Shown one piece after another: positions 1 through 6,981 of a stretch of 14,825 bases of DNA. The first letter of the stretch is position 1, and every line of letters starts with the position of its first letter. Origin of the DNA: Methylococcaceae bacterium (GTDB lineage: Bacteria; Pseudomonadota; Gammaproteobacteria; Methylococcales; Methylococcaceae); NCBI GenBank assembly GCA_028678445.1, contig JAJRDJ010000496.1, forward strand, positions 1 to 14,825, given 5' to 3'. Both the position numbers and the translations under genes were made by a program. The notes beneath the pieces were generated by a model, which made no database searches, was not told where the DNA came from, and saw only the letters and a list, made by a program, of their open reading frames with translations.

Positions 1-507
1 CGTCTGATCGAACAAGTGAGAGAGCGCTATTCAATCTGCGTGGAAGTCCTGTTTCCGGACCCCGCCGGTATCGAGCAATTGGTAAGCAAAAAGGGATTTT
101 TCAGCTTTTACCAGGATGGTCACGCAGAATGCTGTGGGTTACGCAAGGTAGCACCACTTCGCCGTAAGCTGGCTACGCTGGATGCCTGGATTACCGGTCA
201 GCGGCGCGACCAGAGTCTGACTAGGTCCGAGCTTCGGGAGGTTGAGCGTGACGCTGCTTTTGCCGGTTTGGGACGCACACTGATTAAATTCAATCCCCTG
301 GCAAATTGGACGTCAACTCAGGTATGGGACCATATCGAAGCGTATGACGTCCCCTATAACGAACTGCACCGCCAAGGATTTATCAGTATTGGCTGTGAGC
401 CTTGCACCAGACCTGTATTGCCCAATCAGCATGAGCGGGAAGGTCGATGGTGGTGGGAAGATGGGGGAAAGAAGGAATGCGGGCTGCATGCCCGCAATAT
501 CGAATAG
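1..507 (+). CDS. cysH: Assimilatory adenylyl-sulfate (APS) reductase, C-terminal part
   Basis: Reduces activated sulfate to sulfite with thioredoxin, in cytoplasmic assimilatory sulfate reduction. The gene is cut by the left window edge. The reading frame is open from base 1 (RLIEQV...), so the GTG at 16 is an internal Val codon and not the start. The visible 168 residues cover the C-terminal two thirds of a usual ~240-residue protein. Visible motifs are FPDPAG, ECCGLRK, a TGQRRDQS segment, NPLANW, IGCEPCTRP and the terminal KECGLH, whose Cys is the catalytic nucleophile in this family. The Cys-Cys pair plus CxxC is the [4Fe-4S] ligand set of APS-type enzymes; PAPS-type CysH (E. coli) lacks it. 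APS as substrate is therefore inferred from these cysteines. It is convergent with fdxA; no partner sulfate-assimilation gene is in view. Confidence 0.93.
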   Translation, partial: RLIEQVRERYSICVEVLFPDPAGIEQLVSKKGFFSFYQDGHAECCGLRKVAPLRRKLATLDAWITGQRRDQSLTRSELREVERDAAFAGLGRTLIKFNPLANWTSTQVWDHIEAYDVPYNELHRQGFISIGCEPCTRPVLPNQHEREGRWWWEDGGKKECGLHARNIE

Positions 508-606
508 CGAGGTCTTGAATTGGTGTTTCCCGTAGATTCCCTCCCGGTGAGCACTTGTAGTAAATAGAAAATGCAGGGAATCGGCGTTCAGCCGGCTACA
601 GCGGAC

Positions 607-628
607 AAAGCGGTCACTTGGCCGTTTT
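607..628. terminator. Bidirectional hairpin between convergent cysH and fdxA
   Basis: Arms AAAGCGGTC (607-615) and GGCCGTTTT (620-628) pair over 9 bp, allowing G-U pairs, around an ACTT loop. The plus-strand RNA ends in a U-rich arm, and the minus-strand RNA carries an A-rich left arm and CTTT on the right. The position between two convergent stop codons fits a shared Rho-independent terminator. The U-tract is short, so efficiency is uncertain. Confidence 0.55.
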
Positions 629-646
629 GTACGTTGCAACGAGGGT

Positions 647-970
647 TTACTTCTCCAGATACTCCAGTTTGTTGGGCTTGCCATTCCATTCGTCGGCGTC
701 CACACAAGCCGCCTTGACTTCCGTGATGGTGGGCCAGGTTTTGGCCAATTCCGCATTAAGCTGTATGAAGTGCTGTTGATCGTCCGGGACTTCATCCTCT
801 GAATAGATGGCATGCGCCGGGCACTCTGGCTCGCAGAGTGTGCAATCAATACATTCGTCCGGATCGATAACAAGAAAATTCGGTCCTTCGTGGAAGCAGT
901 CAACCGGACAAACGTCCACGCAATCGGTGAACTTGCACTTGATGCAGTTTTCGGTAATTACGAAAGTCAT
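647..970 (-). CDS. fdxA: 7Fe ferredoxin (3Fe-4S / 4Fe-4S), FdxA type
   Basis: Small soluble electron carrier of the Azotobacter ferredoxin I family. The length of 107 residues is the usual one. Cysteines at 9, 17 and 50 match the [3Fe-4S] ligands, and 21, 40, 43 and 46 match the [4Fe-4S] ligands (CxxCxxC then ECP). Extra cysteines at 12, 25 and 89 are also present; C12 and C25 are typical of the family. The C-terminal tail after residue 60 (KTWPTIT, DADEWNGK) is the FdxA-type extension. The start is supported by AGGAAA about 6 nt upstream of ATG. It is a single-gene unit: cysH converges from below, and ~400 bp of non-coding DNA lies upstream. The physiological partner is not indicated by context; a link to sulfite or other reductases would be a guess. 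Confidence 0.95.
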   Translation of the reverse strand: MTFVITENCIKCKFTDCVDVCPVDCFHEGPNFLVIDPDECIDCTLCEPECPAHAIYSEDEVPDDQQHFIQLNAELAKTWPTITEVKAACVDADEWNGKPNKLEYLEK

Positions 971-999
971 TTTGCTTTCCTGTCTCGGTTGACGTGTTG

Positions 1000-1028
1000 A
1001 TTATTTGCCTCATGCGGAAAGTTAAGAA
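1000..1028 (-). promoter_or_regulatory. Possible sigma-70 promoter of fdxA
   Basis: On the minus strand, AATAAT (1000-1005; 5 of 6 to the -10 consensus) lies 17 nt downstream of TTCTTA (1023-1028; a weak -35). The predicted start would give a short 5' leader of roughly 25 nt before the fdxA ribosome-binding site. The -35 match is poor, so this is a tentative call. Confidence 0.35.
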
Positions 1029-1312
1029 CCGCTTGGCATTTAGTTATTGATGAATGGCTAGTGGTAAGGGTCTTAGTGAGGCTGGCGGCGTGAATTGCAA
1101 TCAGTGTCACCCTTGTTCATGAGGCATCATGGATTGAATCAGAATTAAAATCATGCGTCGGCGGCAGGCCTTGTCGAACGCGCGTCATTATATTCATGGC
1201 TTGCCCCAACACCAAGCCTCGATAAGGCTAGGCTAGGATTTGTAGCTTCTGTGAGGGGAGCATTCATGATTCTACTCAATCCTCATTGAACAAGTACGAC
1301 GCTGGATTCGAA
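1029..1312. other. Non-coding intergenic region between tRNA-Phe and fdxA
   Basis: No convincing coding frame, tRNA or known RNA family was recognised. It is visibly more AT-rich than the neighbouring genes. Small features are a 5-bp hairpin AGCCT/AGGCT at 1215-1229 followed by a GGCTA GGCTA GG repeat, and a 9-bp element CATGAGGCA (1118-1126) that is the exact inverse of TGCCTCATG at 1006-1014, beside the proposed fdxA -10 box. It may hold upstream regulatory sites for fdxA or a small RNA, but nothing in the sequence proves either. Confidence 0.5.
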
Positions 1313-1317
1313 GTCAA

Positions 1318-1357
1318 TAAAAAAGGCTTACCCCTGGTTGACGGTAGTGTAAGCCTT
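1318..1357 (-). terminator. Rho-independent terminator of tRNA-Phe
   Basis: Read on the minus strand, a perfect 9-bp stem AAGGCTTAC / GTAAGCCTT (1349-1357 and 1323-1331) closes a 17-nt loop and runs into TTTTTTATT. It starts 9 nt past the tRNA CCA end, which is what is expected for a monocistronic tRNA unit. Confidence 0.8.
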
Positions 1358-1366
1358 GATTTCAAT

Positions 1367-1442
1367 TGGTGGCCAAGGACGGAATCGAACCGCCGACACG
1401 GGGATTTTCAATCCCCTGCTCTACCAACTGAGCTACTTGGCC
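1367..1442 (-). tRNA. tRNA-Phe (anticodon GAA)
   Basis: This is a 76-nt cloverleaf. The acceptor stem GGCCAAG/CTTGGCC is followed by discriminator A and an encoded CCA (1367-1369). The D arm is GCTC-AGTTGGTA-GAGC, the anticodon arm is GGGGA-TTGAAAA-TCCCC with GAA at 1407-1409, and the T arm contains GGTTCGATTCC. The GAA anticodon reads UUU and UUC (Phe). It has its own promoter upstream and terminator downstream, so it is transcribed independently of the protein genes around it. Confidence 0.97.
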
Positions 1443-1461
1443 TAGAGCTGTAAAGTCGGTC

Positions 1462-1490
1462 ATTAAACCGTCAAAATCGCTAGGGGTCAA
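1462..1490 (-). promoter_or_regulatory. Sigma-70 promoter of tRNA-Phe
   Basis: Minus strand TTGACC (-35, 1485-1490) and TTTAAT (-10, 1462-1467) are separated by exactly 17 nt. They sit about 20 nt upstream of the mature tRNA 5' end at 1442. CGGT/ACCG arms flank the -10 box, which may be chance. Both hexamers match consensus at 4-5 of 6 positions. Confidence 0.65.
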
Positions 1491-1547
1491 GTTCTGTGCG
1501 GGTTCAAGCGAAGAATTTTTGTCGTTGCCTGTGTGTAGATGTGAATT

Positions 1548-2774
1548 TCAGAATCGGCACGCGGTTTCGGGCGCATCAAAGCCCAAGGTGTCGAGTTCAT
1601 TTTTCGGATGCAGATAACCTTCAATGGGGGCCACGGCCACGAGGGAGCGTTCGGTCGAAAGGAGCACGGGCTGGCGCAGTTGATGGTCCCAAGGCCGAAA
1701 AGAGAGTGGCACCCCCTTGAAACCAGCCAGGGAGAATTGTTCACCCAAGAGAAATGACTTTATTTGATCCAGTTCGACCGAGCGGGTTCGAGTTGCGGCT
1801 TCACCGATGGCTCGTACTGCCAGCCATGATCCGTAGTCGGTCTCGGTCATCCAGCGGCCTGCCTGCTCGCGGAAGCGGTTCTGGAGTTGCAGAGCGCCCC
1901 ACGCTTCGTGCGTAAAATGCCACGCGCTCGAAATCAGACCCGCAGTTCCGACCACGGGTCTCGGCAGCCAGGTTCGATATGGCAGGTAATCGCCGAATTC
2001 AAGACGCTCATCGACGACGACCACGACATCATGGTCATCATCCTGCGTAACCACCGGCACTTCCGCTTCCGGTGTGCGGCGGTTCTCGAAGCGTAGGCCC
2101 CAGGTCTTTTCCGCCACGATTTTGTTACCGAACTTGCGGGCGGATCGGCGCAGCGCTTCGGCATAACGTTGATCTTCCTCGGTGGTTCCCGACACAAGGA
2201 GCCATTTCTTCCAGCGTTTCTTGGCGAGATATTGGGCCAGGGCATCAGCCCGCATGGCATCACTAGGCAAGAGATGCAGAACGTTGGCTCTACACTCCGC
2301 CGCGCGCAGCCTGTCATCATGGCTCGCGATATTGAAAAGCAGAACATTCTGGCCCTCGGGAAGGGCGGCAAGGTGTGTAATCTCGGATGCCGGAAGATCC
2401 AGGAGCAGGTAGCGGTACCCTTCGGCAATCAGGCCTTTGAAGGCTGCAGTGAGATCCCCATCAACTGGAACAAGGGTCTCTTTGAGGTTGAAATATTGCC
2501 GGGTAAAGCGGCCGGTGGTGTTGTTGTCGAGAATACCCAGCCGCGCTCCTTGGAGTCCCGTATCTGTGGGGAGTGGATCAAAAAATGGCCGAATGGGTGG
2601 GCTGGCGGGAAGGAGGGCAAGGTAGGCGATACCCATCGCCGCATTCGGGACGGCGGGAACCACCGGTTTGACGGATGTTTCGGAAGCAGGCTTGCGGTTG
2701 GATTTAACCGCATGGAGCAGGGGACTGATACTAGTCAGTATCAGCAAAACAAGGATTACGTATGGTCGGGCCAT
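1548..2774 (-). CDS. Exported ABC-type substrate-binding protein, PQQ-dependent alcohol dehydrogenase system type
   Basis: A 408-residue predicted periplasmic binding protein. The N-terminus has the shape of a signal peptide: MARP, a hydrophobic stretch YVILVLLILTSI, then LLHA as a likely cleavage site near residue 22. The mature part has the two-lobed branched-chain-amino-acid/amide-binding fold pattern (ARLGILDNNTTGRF, LLLDLPAS, KKWLLVSG, DDDHDVVVVVDE). The C-terminal PLSFRPWDHQLRQPVLLS and LDTLGFDAPETACRF resemble, from memory, the family of binding proteins that accompany PQQ-dependent methanol/alcohol dehydrogenase clusters. That assignment was not checked against a database. The ligand is unknown. 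It lies 65 bp downstream of rapZ in the same direction. No ABC permease, ATPase, quinoprotein or cytochrome gene is adjacent, so it is an orphan here. No strong ribosome-binding site precedes the ATG, and no clear terminator follows the stop. Confidence 0.7.
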   Translation of the reverse strand: MARPYVILVLLILTSISPLLHAVKSNRKPASETSVKPVVPAVPNAAMGIAYLALLPASPPIRPFFDPLPTDTGLQGARLGILDNNTTGRFTRQYFNLKETLVPVDGDLTAAFKGLIAEGYRYLLLDLPASEITHLAALPEGQNVLLFNIASHDDRLRAAECRANVLHLLPSDAMRADALAQYLAKKRWKKWLLVSGTTEEDQRYAEALRRSARKFGNKIVAEKTWGLRFENRRTPEAEVPVVTQDDDHDVVVVVDERLEFGDYLPYRTWLPRPVVGTAGLISSAWHFTHEAWGALQLQNRFREQAGRWMTETDYGSWLAVRAIGEAATRTRSVELDQIKSFLLGEQFSLAGFKGVPLSFRPWDHQLRQPVLLSTERSLVAVAPIEGYLHPKNELDTLGFDAPETACRF

Positions 2775-2839
2775 TTCGGCAAAGATGGGTGTGGACGAGG
2801 GTATGGAGTATTGGGAAGTGCCGTCACTGCTCGGGGCCG

Positions 2840-3697
2840 TTATCGCAAATCCCGGTGGCGAATCAGCAGATCATAGTCCGGCGATTGGAGTCGCGTTGCC
2901 AAAGCTTCCGTCAGGTAAACCGAACGGTGTTGGCCCCCGGTGCAGCCAATGGCAATGGTGAGATAAACGCGGTTCTCGGTGGCAAAGCGAGGCGCCCATT
3001 GCTGCATGAATTGCGTGATATCGTCCAGATAGTGTTTGACCTCGGGGATGTTTTCCAGAAAGGCAATCACTTCGGGGTCGCGCCCGGTTTTGGGCCGCAG
3101 CGTTGGTTCCCAATGGGGGTTCGGCAGGCAACGGGCATCGAAAGTGAAGTCGGCGTCGAAGGGGATCCCGTTTTTATAGCCAAAGGACAGACAATAGACT
3201 GACATCAGGCGCTCGCGCTTGGCGCCGACGCGCTCCCGCACCAAATCCCTGAGTTGATGGACATTGGTATAACTGGTGTCAATGACCAGATCCGCCCGGC
3301 TGGCGATCGGTACCAGCAGTTTTTCCTCCAGCTCAATGGCCTCCGTCAGGGAATGAGCGCCATCGGTGAGCGGATGTTTGCGACGGGTTTCGCTGAAGCG
3401 CTTGAGCAAACACTCGATACCGGCTTTGAGAAATAGAACCTGACAGGATATGCCGAGTTGTGCCGCGAGTTCGAGAGTTTGCGGAAAATGCCGCAGACTT
3501 TCGCCGTGGCTGCGTGCATCGATACTGATGGCAACTTTCCGGTAAACCTGCTGATTACCCTGCATTGCATCGATCACAAAGGGTTCAAAGAGCGCGATAG
3601 GAAGGTTGTCAATACAGTAGTAACCACTATCCTCGAGGGTTTCAAGGGCGATACTTTTCCCAGATCCGGACAAGCCGCTGACGATGATGAGATTCAC
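2840..3697 (-). CDS. rapZ: RNase adapter protein RapZ / P-loop nucleotide-binding protein
   Basis: A 285-residue cytoplasmic protein, the same length as E. coli RapZ (284). The N-terminal P-loop domain shows Walker A GLSGSGKS at residues 8-15 and the family motifs CIDNLP (28-33) and ISIDARSHGE (57-66). The C-terminal domain carries the family hallmark GCTGGQHRSV at 251-260, the region that binds RNA and amino-sugar phosphate in E. coli. In E. coli RapZ delivers GlmZ/GlmY small RNAs to RNase E and so controls glucosamine-6-phosphate synthesis for the envelope. Whether such RNAs exist in this organism cannot be judged here. AGGA precedes the ATG at normal spacing. It sits 112 bp downstream of hpf. 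Confidence 0.95.
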   Translation of the reverse strand: MNLIIVSGLSGSGKSIALETLEDSGYYCIDNLPIALFEPFVIDAMQGNQQVYRKVAISIDARSHGESLRHFPQTLELAAQLGISCQVLFLKAGIECLLKRFSETRRKHPLTDGAHSLTEAIELEEKLLVPIASRADLVIDTSYTNVHQLRDLVRERVGAKRERLMSVYCLSFGYKNGIPFDADFTFDARCLPNPHWEPTLRPKTGRDPEVIAFLENIPEVKHYLDDITQFMQQWAPRFATENRVYLTIAIGCTGGQHRSVYLTEALATRLQSPDYDLLIRHRDLR

Positions 3698-3809
3698 GGG
3701 TGCAATCCTTTTGAACAGTGTGTCATGCGGACCTTTTCAGGCTTTGGCAAGAGGTTGACCGGTCGGGTACCTCGTTCGCTCATTTACCCAGAATGATCAT
3801 GGCGGAATT
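3698..3809 (-). other. hpf-rapZ spacer without ptsN or hprK
   Basis: This 112-bp gap occupies the position where ptsN (Gammaproteobacteria) or ptsN-hprK (Betaproteobacteria) usually lies. No coding frame resembling the EIIA-Ntr phosphotransfer domain is present. A GAGGT...ACCTC inverted repeat surrounds GACCGGTC, but no U-tract follows, so it is not called a terminator. A weak -35-like TTGCCA is present without a good -10 box. Confidence 0.5.
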
Positions 3810-4097
3810 TCAGCGATTCTGTTGCTTTTCTTTATGCTTGATGATTTGGCGGTTAAGTTTGTCAGTCAGGCCGTCGATGGCAGCGTAGAGGTCTTCCTGG
3901 GTGTCTTCGGCAAACAGCTTGGCGCCGTTCACCTGGACTGTCGCTTCCGCCTTCTGGGCGAGTTTCTCGACTTCCAATACCACATGGACATCCATCACCT
4001 GGTCAAAATGACGTTCGAACCGGGAAAATTTTTCGGTGATGTAATTCTTGAGCGCTTCGGTGACCTGGAGTTGATGGCCGGTAATGTTGAGTTGCAT
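3810..4097 (-). CDS. hpf: Ribosome hibernation promoting factor, short form (HPF)
   Basis: A 95-residue S30AE-family protein (MQLNITGHQLQVTEALKNYI start), identical in length to E. coli HPF. It binds the 30S subunit between the mRNA and tRNA sites and promotes 100S ribosome dimers in stationary phase. The protein lacks the long C-terminal dimerisation domain, so it is the short gammaproteobacterial form. The motif DLYAAIDGLTDKLNRQI, followed by a basic tail KHKEKQQ, is typical. A GAGGGG ribosome-binding site precedes the ATG. It begins 23 bp after the rpoN stop and is very likely co-transcribed with it, as in most Proteobacteria. Confidence 0.95.
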   Translation of the reverse strand: MQLNITGHQLQVTEALKNYITEKFSRFERHFDQVMDVHVVLEVEKLAQKAEATVQVNGAKLFAEDTQEDLYAAIDGLTDKLNRQIIKHKEKQQNR

Positions 4098-4120
4098 GGT
4101 TGTTCCCCTCTTGTGTAATG

Positions 4121-5584
4121 TTAAAAGAGTTGTTTGCGTTCGATGGATGGCGAGATGTTCATCGCCTCCCGGTATTTCGCGATCGTGCGCCGAGCCACGT
4201 TGATACCGCGACCTTGAAAGATTTTGGCAATGGCGTCATCGCTCAGGGGATTTCGCGCATCCTCACCACCGATGATCTCCTTGAGATAGGCCTTGATGGC
4301 TGTCGCCGAGCACTCTCCGCCGTCCTGGGTCGACACATGACTGGAAAAGAAATATTTGAACTCAAAGATACCATTGGGGGTGTGCAGGTATTTTTGGGTG
4401 GTGACACGGGAGATGGTGGACTCGTGCATGCCGACCTCTTCCGCGATATCACGAAGCACCAGAGGCTTCATGGCCATTTCGCCTGCGTCGAGGAAGTCCT
4501 GCTGACGATCCACTATGCTGCGCGCGACTTTCAGTAGCGTCTCGTTCCGGCTCTGCAAACTTTTTATGAACCAGCGAGCCTCCTGCAGGTGATTCTTCAT
4601 GGTGGTGTTGTCGGTACTGTTATCCGCCCGTTTGACCAAGCCTGAATAGACCGGGTTGACCCTGAGTTTTGGCGAAATTTCCGGATTCAACTTGACCGTC
4701 CAGCGCGCTCCCTGCCGAACCACATAAACATCCGGAGTAATGTATTGGGCATCCTCGGAGGCTATCAGGCGGCCCGGTTTGGGCTCCAGGCTGCGAACGA
4801 GTGCAATGACCCTGCCCAGCTCATCATCCTCGAGTCCAAGTTGGGCCTTGAGGCTGGTGAGGTCTCTTTTAGCGAGTAAATCCAGATGATGGTCAACCAG
4901 CTCTAGCGCGTGGCGTTTGCCGGGAGTCGAATTCGGCAACTGTGCTAGCTGAATATGCAGGCAGTCGGCCAGATCCACTGCCCCGATGCCGGGCGGTTCG
5001 AAACTCTGGATACGGTGTAGCACCGCCCTAATTTCATCCGAATCGAGCGATGGAATTTGCAGCGACAAACCTTGCTGAATATCGTCGAGGGAAACGCTCA
5101 GATAGCCATCTTCGTTGATGCTGTCGATAAGTGTCGTGGCGATGGCGTAGTCGCGGTCACTGAAGCGAGCCATCTCCATCTGCCAGTTGAGCTGGTCGTG
5201 CAGTGTCTCGCCGGATGAACGTTGGGAGGCAAAATCATCGGTATCGAGACCCGCCGCGCCTGACGGGGCAGCGGGTAGCGTGTCATAGAGTTCATCCCAG
5301 GTCACGTCAACAGGCAGCTCGCCAGGGATATCCGCCGGGGCGTCCATGTCCCGGAGTTCCCGGTATTCCAGATCGGCGGTGACCGGAGGGACGACGGGCA
5401 AGTCTACACTCGGGATTCCGGTGTTATCTTCCTCGGCAACTTCCAGCATCATGTTGGAATCAAGAGCCTGCTGAATCTCTTGTTGCAAGTCCATGCTCGA
5501 CAGCTGTAACAGCTTGATTGCCTGCTGTAGCTGTGGCGTCATGGCCAGATGCTGGCCCATGCGGAGTTGCAGCGATTGTTTCAT
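4121..5584 (-). CDS. rpoN: RNA polymerase sigma-54 factor
   Basis: A 487-residue alternative sigma factor (E. coli 477). Region I is the Gln/Leu-rich N-terminus with MTPQLQQAIKLLQLS, which contacts the AAA+ activators. An acidic region II (about residues 50-120) follows, then the core-binding domain (about 130-330). The C-terminal DNA-binding part has the HTH segment (EVGMHESTISRVTTQKYL) and the RpoN box ARRTIAKYRE at 464-473, which reads the -24 element. CAGGA precedes the ATG; GATCAGG is repeated in tandem just upstream. It follows lptB by 86 bp, the order lptA-lptB-rpoN-hpf conserved in many Gram-negatives. Targets in this organism are not shown by the window. Confidence 0.97.
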   Translation of the reverse strand: MKQSLQLRMGQHLAMTPQLQQAIKLLQLSSMDLQQEIQQALDSNMMLEVAEEDNTGIPSVDLPVVPPVTADLEYRELRDMDAPADIPGELPVDVTWDELYDTLPAAPSGAAGLDTDDFASQRSSGETLHDQLNWQMEMARFSDRDYAIATTLIDSINEDGYLSVSLDDIQQGLSLQIPSLDSDEIRAVLHRIQSFEPPGIGAVDLADCLHIQLAQLPNSTPGKRHALELVDHHLDLLAKRDLTSLKAQLGLEDDELGRVIALVRSLEPKPGRLIASEDAQYITPDVYVVRQGARWTVKLNPEISPKLRVNPVYSGLVKRADNSTDNTTMKNHLQEARWFIKSLQSRNETLLKVARSIVDRQQDFLDAGEMAMKPLVLRDIAEEVGMHESTISRVTTQKYLHTPNGIFEFKYFFSSHVSTQDGGECSATAIKAYLKEIIGGEDARNPLSDDAIAKIFQGRGINVARRTIAKYREAMNISPSIERKQLF

Positions 5585-5670
5585 GGAGTCCTGATCCCTG
5601 ATCGGCCAAATAGACCGTACCTATCCCATCCTTGGTTGCCAGTATAGCCCAGAGCTATCTGCTCGACGAT

Positions 5671-6396
5671 CTACATGGAGAAATTTTCACCGAGATAGAC
5701 CTGGCGGACCTCGGCATTTCGTACTATTTCATCGGCGTTACCCTCGGCGATCACCCTGCCCCCTGCGAGGATATAAGCGCGATCGCAGGTGCCGAGTGTC
5801 TCCCGGACGTTGTGTTCGGTGATCAAAATGCCGATACCGCGCTCACGCAAGTGCACAATGATTTTCTGTATATCGATGATCGAAATTGGATCGACGCCGG
5901 CGAAGGGTTCATCCAGCAACATGAAACGCGGCTCACAGGCCAGGGCGCGGGCAATTTCCACGCGTCGCCGTTCGCCGCCAGACAGCCCCATGGCGGGTTG
6001 ATTGCGCAGGTGGCTCACGCTGAATTCTTCGAGTAGCTCCTCGATGATCAGCTCGCGTTGTCCATAGGTCAGCTCTTTGCGGAGTTCCAGCACGGCCATG
6101 AGATTTTCCGACACGGTCAGTTTCCGGAAAATCGAGGGCTCCTGGGGCAAGTAGCCGATACCCAGCCGGGCCCGCTCATGCATGGGGAGGTAAGTGATGT
6201 CTTCTCCATCGAGGCGGATATCGCCGGTATCAGGGCTGATGAGTCCGACGATCATGTAAAAGCTCGTAGTCTTGCCCGCGCCATTCGGTCCGAGCAGTCC
6301 GACAATTTCACCCTTGTTTATGCTGACCGAGACGCCATCGACCACATTGCGGCCATGGTAGCGCTTGATGATGTCATGCGTGGTCAGGGTGGACAT
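5671..6396 (-). CDS. lptB: LPS export ABC transporter ATPase LptB
   Basis: A 241-residue cytoplasmic ATPase that powers LptFG extraction of LPS from the inner membrane. Walker A GPNGAGKTT at 36-44, Q-loop region YLPQEPSIF near 82-90, signature LSGGERRR at 138-145, Walker B FMLLDEP at 158-164 and the switch histidine in TEHNV (H195) are all intact. The length matches the family (E. coli 241). Start ATG 6396 lies 3 bp after the lptA stop, with AAGGGA upstream, so translation is coupled. The lptF and lptG permease genes are not in the window; in most Proteobacteria they are encoded elsewhere. Confidence 0.97.
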   Translation of the reverse strand: MSTLTTHDIIKRYHGRNVVDGVSVSINKGEIVGLLGPNGAGKTTSFYMIVGLISPDTGDIRLDGEDITYLPMHERARLGIGYLPQEPSIFRKLTVSENLMAVLELRKELTYGQRELIIEELLEEFSVSHLRNQPAMGLSGGERRRVEIARALACEPRFMLLDEPFAGVDPISIIDIQKIIVHLRERGIGILITEHNVRETLGTCDRAYILAGGRVIAEGNADEIVRNAEVRQVYLGENFSM

Positions 6397-6399
6397 CGA

Positions 6400-6981
6400 T
6401 TATTGTCCCTTGGACTCCTTGGGGATGATTTTCACCTGCACACGGCGGTTGCCTGAGCGGCTGGAACCTGCCTTGTAAATGGAGTTCTTGGTGTCGTATT
6501 CGATGTGATCGCTCTTGACGGTGTGCTCACTGGTGTCCGGATTGGGACCTTCCCAAGTCATGGCGTTGCCATTCAGAATTAATATTCCCGAGTCGGGGAA
6601 ATAATCGGCGCGTTTGCCGACCCCGTGATTGTCCGGTCCCCCGCCATCCGGCGTCTGCTTGAGTCGGGCCGGGTTACCATAAATGATCATTTGATCCGCC
6701 TTGCCTTTCTGTTGGTTGATGATCATCTTGTCACCCGTGACTTCGAGGCTACCCTGGCTGGCCTTCACGTTACCGGTATAGATGGTTTCTCCCTTGCCTT
6801 CATCATAGACAACGGAGTCGGACTCGACATACATGGGCTGTTTCGAATCACTACTGAGAGCCTGTGCCGCACGGGGTAATGCCGCAAGACAGGCCAGCAC
6901 CAGGAAGACGAGAGGGAGCAACGATTGCCTCGGGAGCTTTCCAGCGGCAGCGGCGATGCCGGCGTTATTTCTGTATTTCAT
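6400..6981 (-). CDS. lptA: Periplasmic LPS-transport protein LptA
   Basis: Bridges LptC and the outer-membrane LptDE complex as a beta-jellyroll filament that shields lipid A. From the ATG at 6981 the protein is 193 residues. It has a long basic n-region (RNNAGIAAAAGKLPRQS), a hydrophobic core LLPLVFLVLACLAALP and a likely signal cleavage after AAQA. The mature OstA/LptA fold shows alternating strands: MYVESDSVVYDEGKGETIYTG, LEVTGDKMII, and YDTKNSIYKAG near the end. The stop of lptC lies 17 bp inside this gene. An alternative ATG at 6996 would add MSVES; no clear ribosome-binding site separates the two, and 6981 is preferred for the better signal peptide. Confidence 0.92.
   Translation of the reverse strand: MKYRNNAGIAAAAGKLPRQSLLPLVFLVLACLAALPRAAQALSSDSKQPMYVESDSVVYDEGKGETIYTGNVKASQGSLEVTGDKMIINQQKGKADQMIIYGNPARLKQTPDGGGPDNHGVGKRADYFPDSGILILNGNAMTWEGPNPDTSEHTVKSDHIEYDTKNSIYKAGSSRSGNRRVQVKIIPKESKGQ

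Noticed and set aside
313..903. A minus-strand open frame of 196 codons overlapping cysH and fdxA
   Set aside because: It crosses the terminator hairpin and lies in alternative frames of two well-supported genes.
1207..1312. Possible remnant of an insertion sequence or CRISPR-like repeat (GGCTA GGCTA)
   Set aside because: Only two short units, no spacer pattern, no transposase fragment, and no terminal inverted repeats with a target duplication.
2169..2876. A 235-codon plus-strand open frame opposite the binding-protein gene
   Set aside because: It overlaps a gene with signal peptide and family motifs, and its translation shows no fold pattern.
5644..5658. ATAGC-TCTGG-GCTAT inverted repeat between lptB and rpoN as a terminator or promoter
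   Set aside because: The stem is only 5 bp, no U-tract follows, and the TATACT it contains has no -35 partner; the genes are probably co-transcribed.
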